A stretch of 32,521 nucleotides of DNA, from the NCBI RefSeq assembly GCF_000003815.2, contig NC_049985.1, positions 22,191,465 through 22,223,985 on the forward strand. The letters are read 5' to 3'. A model generated the notes under the pieces. The model saw only the letters and a list, made by a program, of their open reading frames with translations. It was not told where the DNA came from and ran no database searches. Made by a program: the position numbers and the translations under genes. The DNA is from Branchiostoma floridae. Lineage: Eukaryota; Chordata; Leptocardii; Amphioxiformes; Branchiostomatidae. Below are positions 31,999 to 32,521 of the stretch, piece after piece (within the stretch, counting starts at the first letter, position 1; the number at the start of each line of letters is the position of its first letter).

Positions 31999-32254
31999 CA
32001 TTGCACAGTATGTGCCCCAGAAAGTTTTCTTTTTTGAGGGGGAGAGGGATGGTGCATATAAAATTGCAAATTGTTAGCATGAACTAAAATGCAATGTGAA
32101 AAATACATGCAAATTATATGCAGCCAGTGTATACATATAAACACGAAATGTTTTTTGTCTTTATCCAGTGCAAATTTCACTGTCTATGGAAGGTTTTAGA
32201 TGGTTTAGAACAAGAAAAGGGAATATAAGTGACAGATAGCTTTTTGAAAGTCCG

Positions 32255-32365
32255 GTGGGAAAGGGATTTCGCCCCCCCGGGGGATTTCGCCCCCCCCCCG
32301 GGGGGGCGAGATCACTAGCGTTTTCGCCCCCCTTTAGCGTTTTCGCCCCCCCCCCCCCCAGAGCA
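32255..32365. repeat. C-rich repeat with GGATTTCGCCCCCC and GCGTTTTCGCCCCC units
   Basis: Two GGATTTCGCCCCCC(C) units followed by a GGGGGGGCGA inverted stretch, then two AGCGTTTTCGCCCCC units. Long C homopolymers make base counts here unreliable. The short open frame across it is a composition artefact. Confidence 0.7.
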
Positions 32366-32521
32366 GCTGGCTACTACATATTACAGGTGCGCTACCTGGT
32401 ACTATACTGCACCTGGGGAGTAACGTATATGGTGTGTTACCTGGTACCTATATGGCACCTTATTACAATACCGTAAGATGTCATACCTCGAAAGTCGATA
32501 TTATATTTTCGGTGCAAACGT

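Larger units (their letters stand above)
31112..32521. other. Region downstream of NAGA
   Basis: Contains the 7b 3' UTR and poly(A) signal, the MITE fragment at 31915 and the C-rich repeat at 32255. No coding exon of a further gene was recognised up to the window end. Confidence 0.6.

Noticed and set aside
32255-32476. Pro/Arg-rich plus-strand frame
   Set aside because: Created by C homopolymers in the repeat at 32255-32365.

Overview
The window is intron-rich animal DNA. Two conserved genes stand head to head with many short repeats in their introns. The proteins are clearly vertebrate-like but diverged, introns are short to medium, and hAT-type MITEs and tandem repeats are dense. Together these suggest an invertebrate deuterostome, most likely a lancelet (Branchiostoma). 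The species is inferred from overall character, not proven. Two N runs (20439-20538, exactly 100 bases, and 25645-25885) show this is assembled scaffold sequence.

Minus strand, 225-20110: the centriole and ciliary basal-body gene OFD1. I could trace 22 coding exons with consistent splice phases, giving about 809 residues from the start Met at 20106. They begin with the LisH domain and continue through a long coiled coil into a Ser/Pro-rich tail. The 3' end of the gene lies beyond the left edge. Exon 4 is only 28 nt. The introns hold nearly all the repeats of the left two thirds: a 43/53-bp minisatellite with about 38 units (10152-11876), an 18-bp array (5148-5515), a degenerate array (6470-7530), a 1.45-kb element with terminal inverted repeats (12803-14252), and several MITE families.

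Plus strand, 21823-31111: a secreted or lysosomal glycoside hydrolase of family GH27. Seven exons give a complete protein of about 409 residues. It carries the nucleophile Asp (KMDGC), the acid/base Asp (RNYDD) and the Ser/Ala pair in CSWPA, which is typical of alpha-N-acetylgalactosaminidase (NAGA) rather than alpha-galactosidase A. The last exon exists twice. One copy is at 27593-27859. A second, intact and in the same phase, is at 30848-31111. A relict LINE 3' end lies between them, and each copy has its own candidate poly(A) signal. The two copies encode different versions of the C-terminal beta domain, and only the distal one has N-glycosylation sequons. This is the most interesting gene-level observation here.

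Among the repeats, several unrelated-looking MITE families share one plan: short hAT-like terminal repeats plus clusters of a short family-specific motif (GGTGCACC, GTGCAGGT, AGGTCC or GACGGA). Two of them have almost the same ends and internal layout, but the motif is exchanged at every position compared. No tRNA, rRNA, CRISPR or bacterial features were seen.
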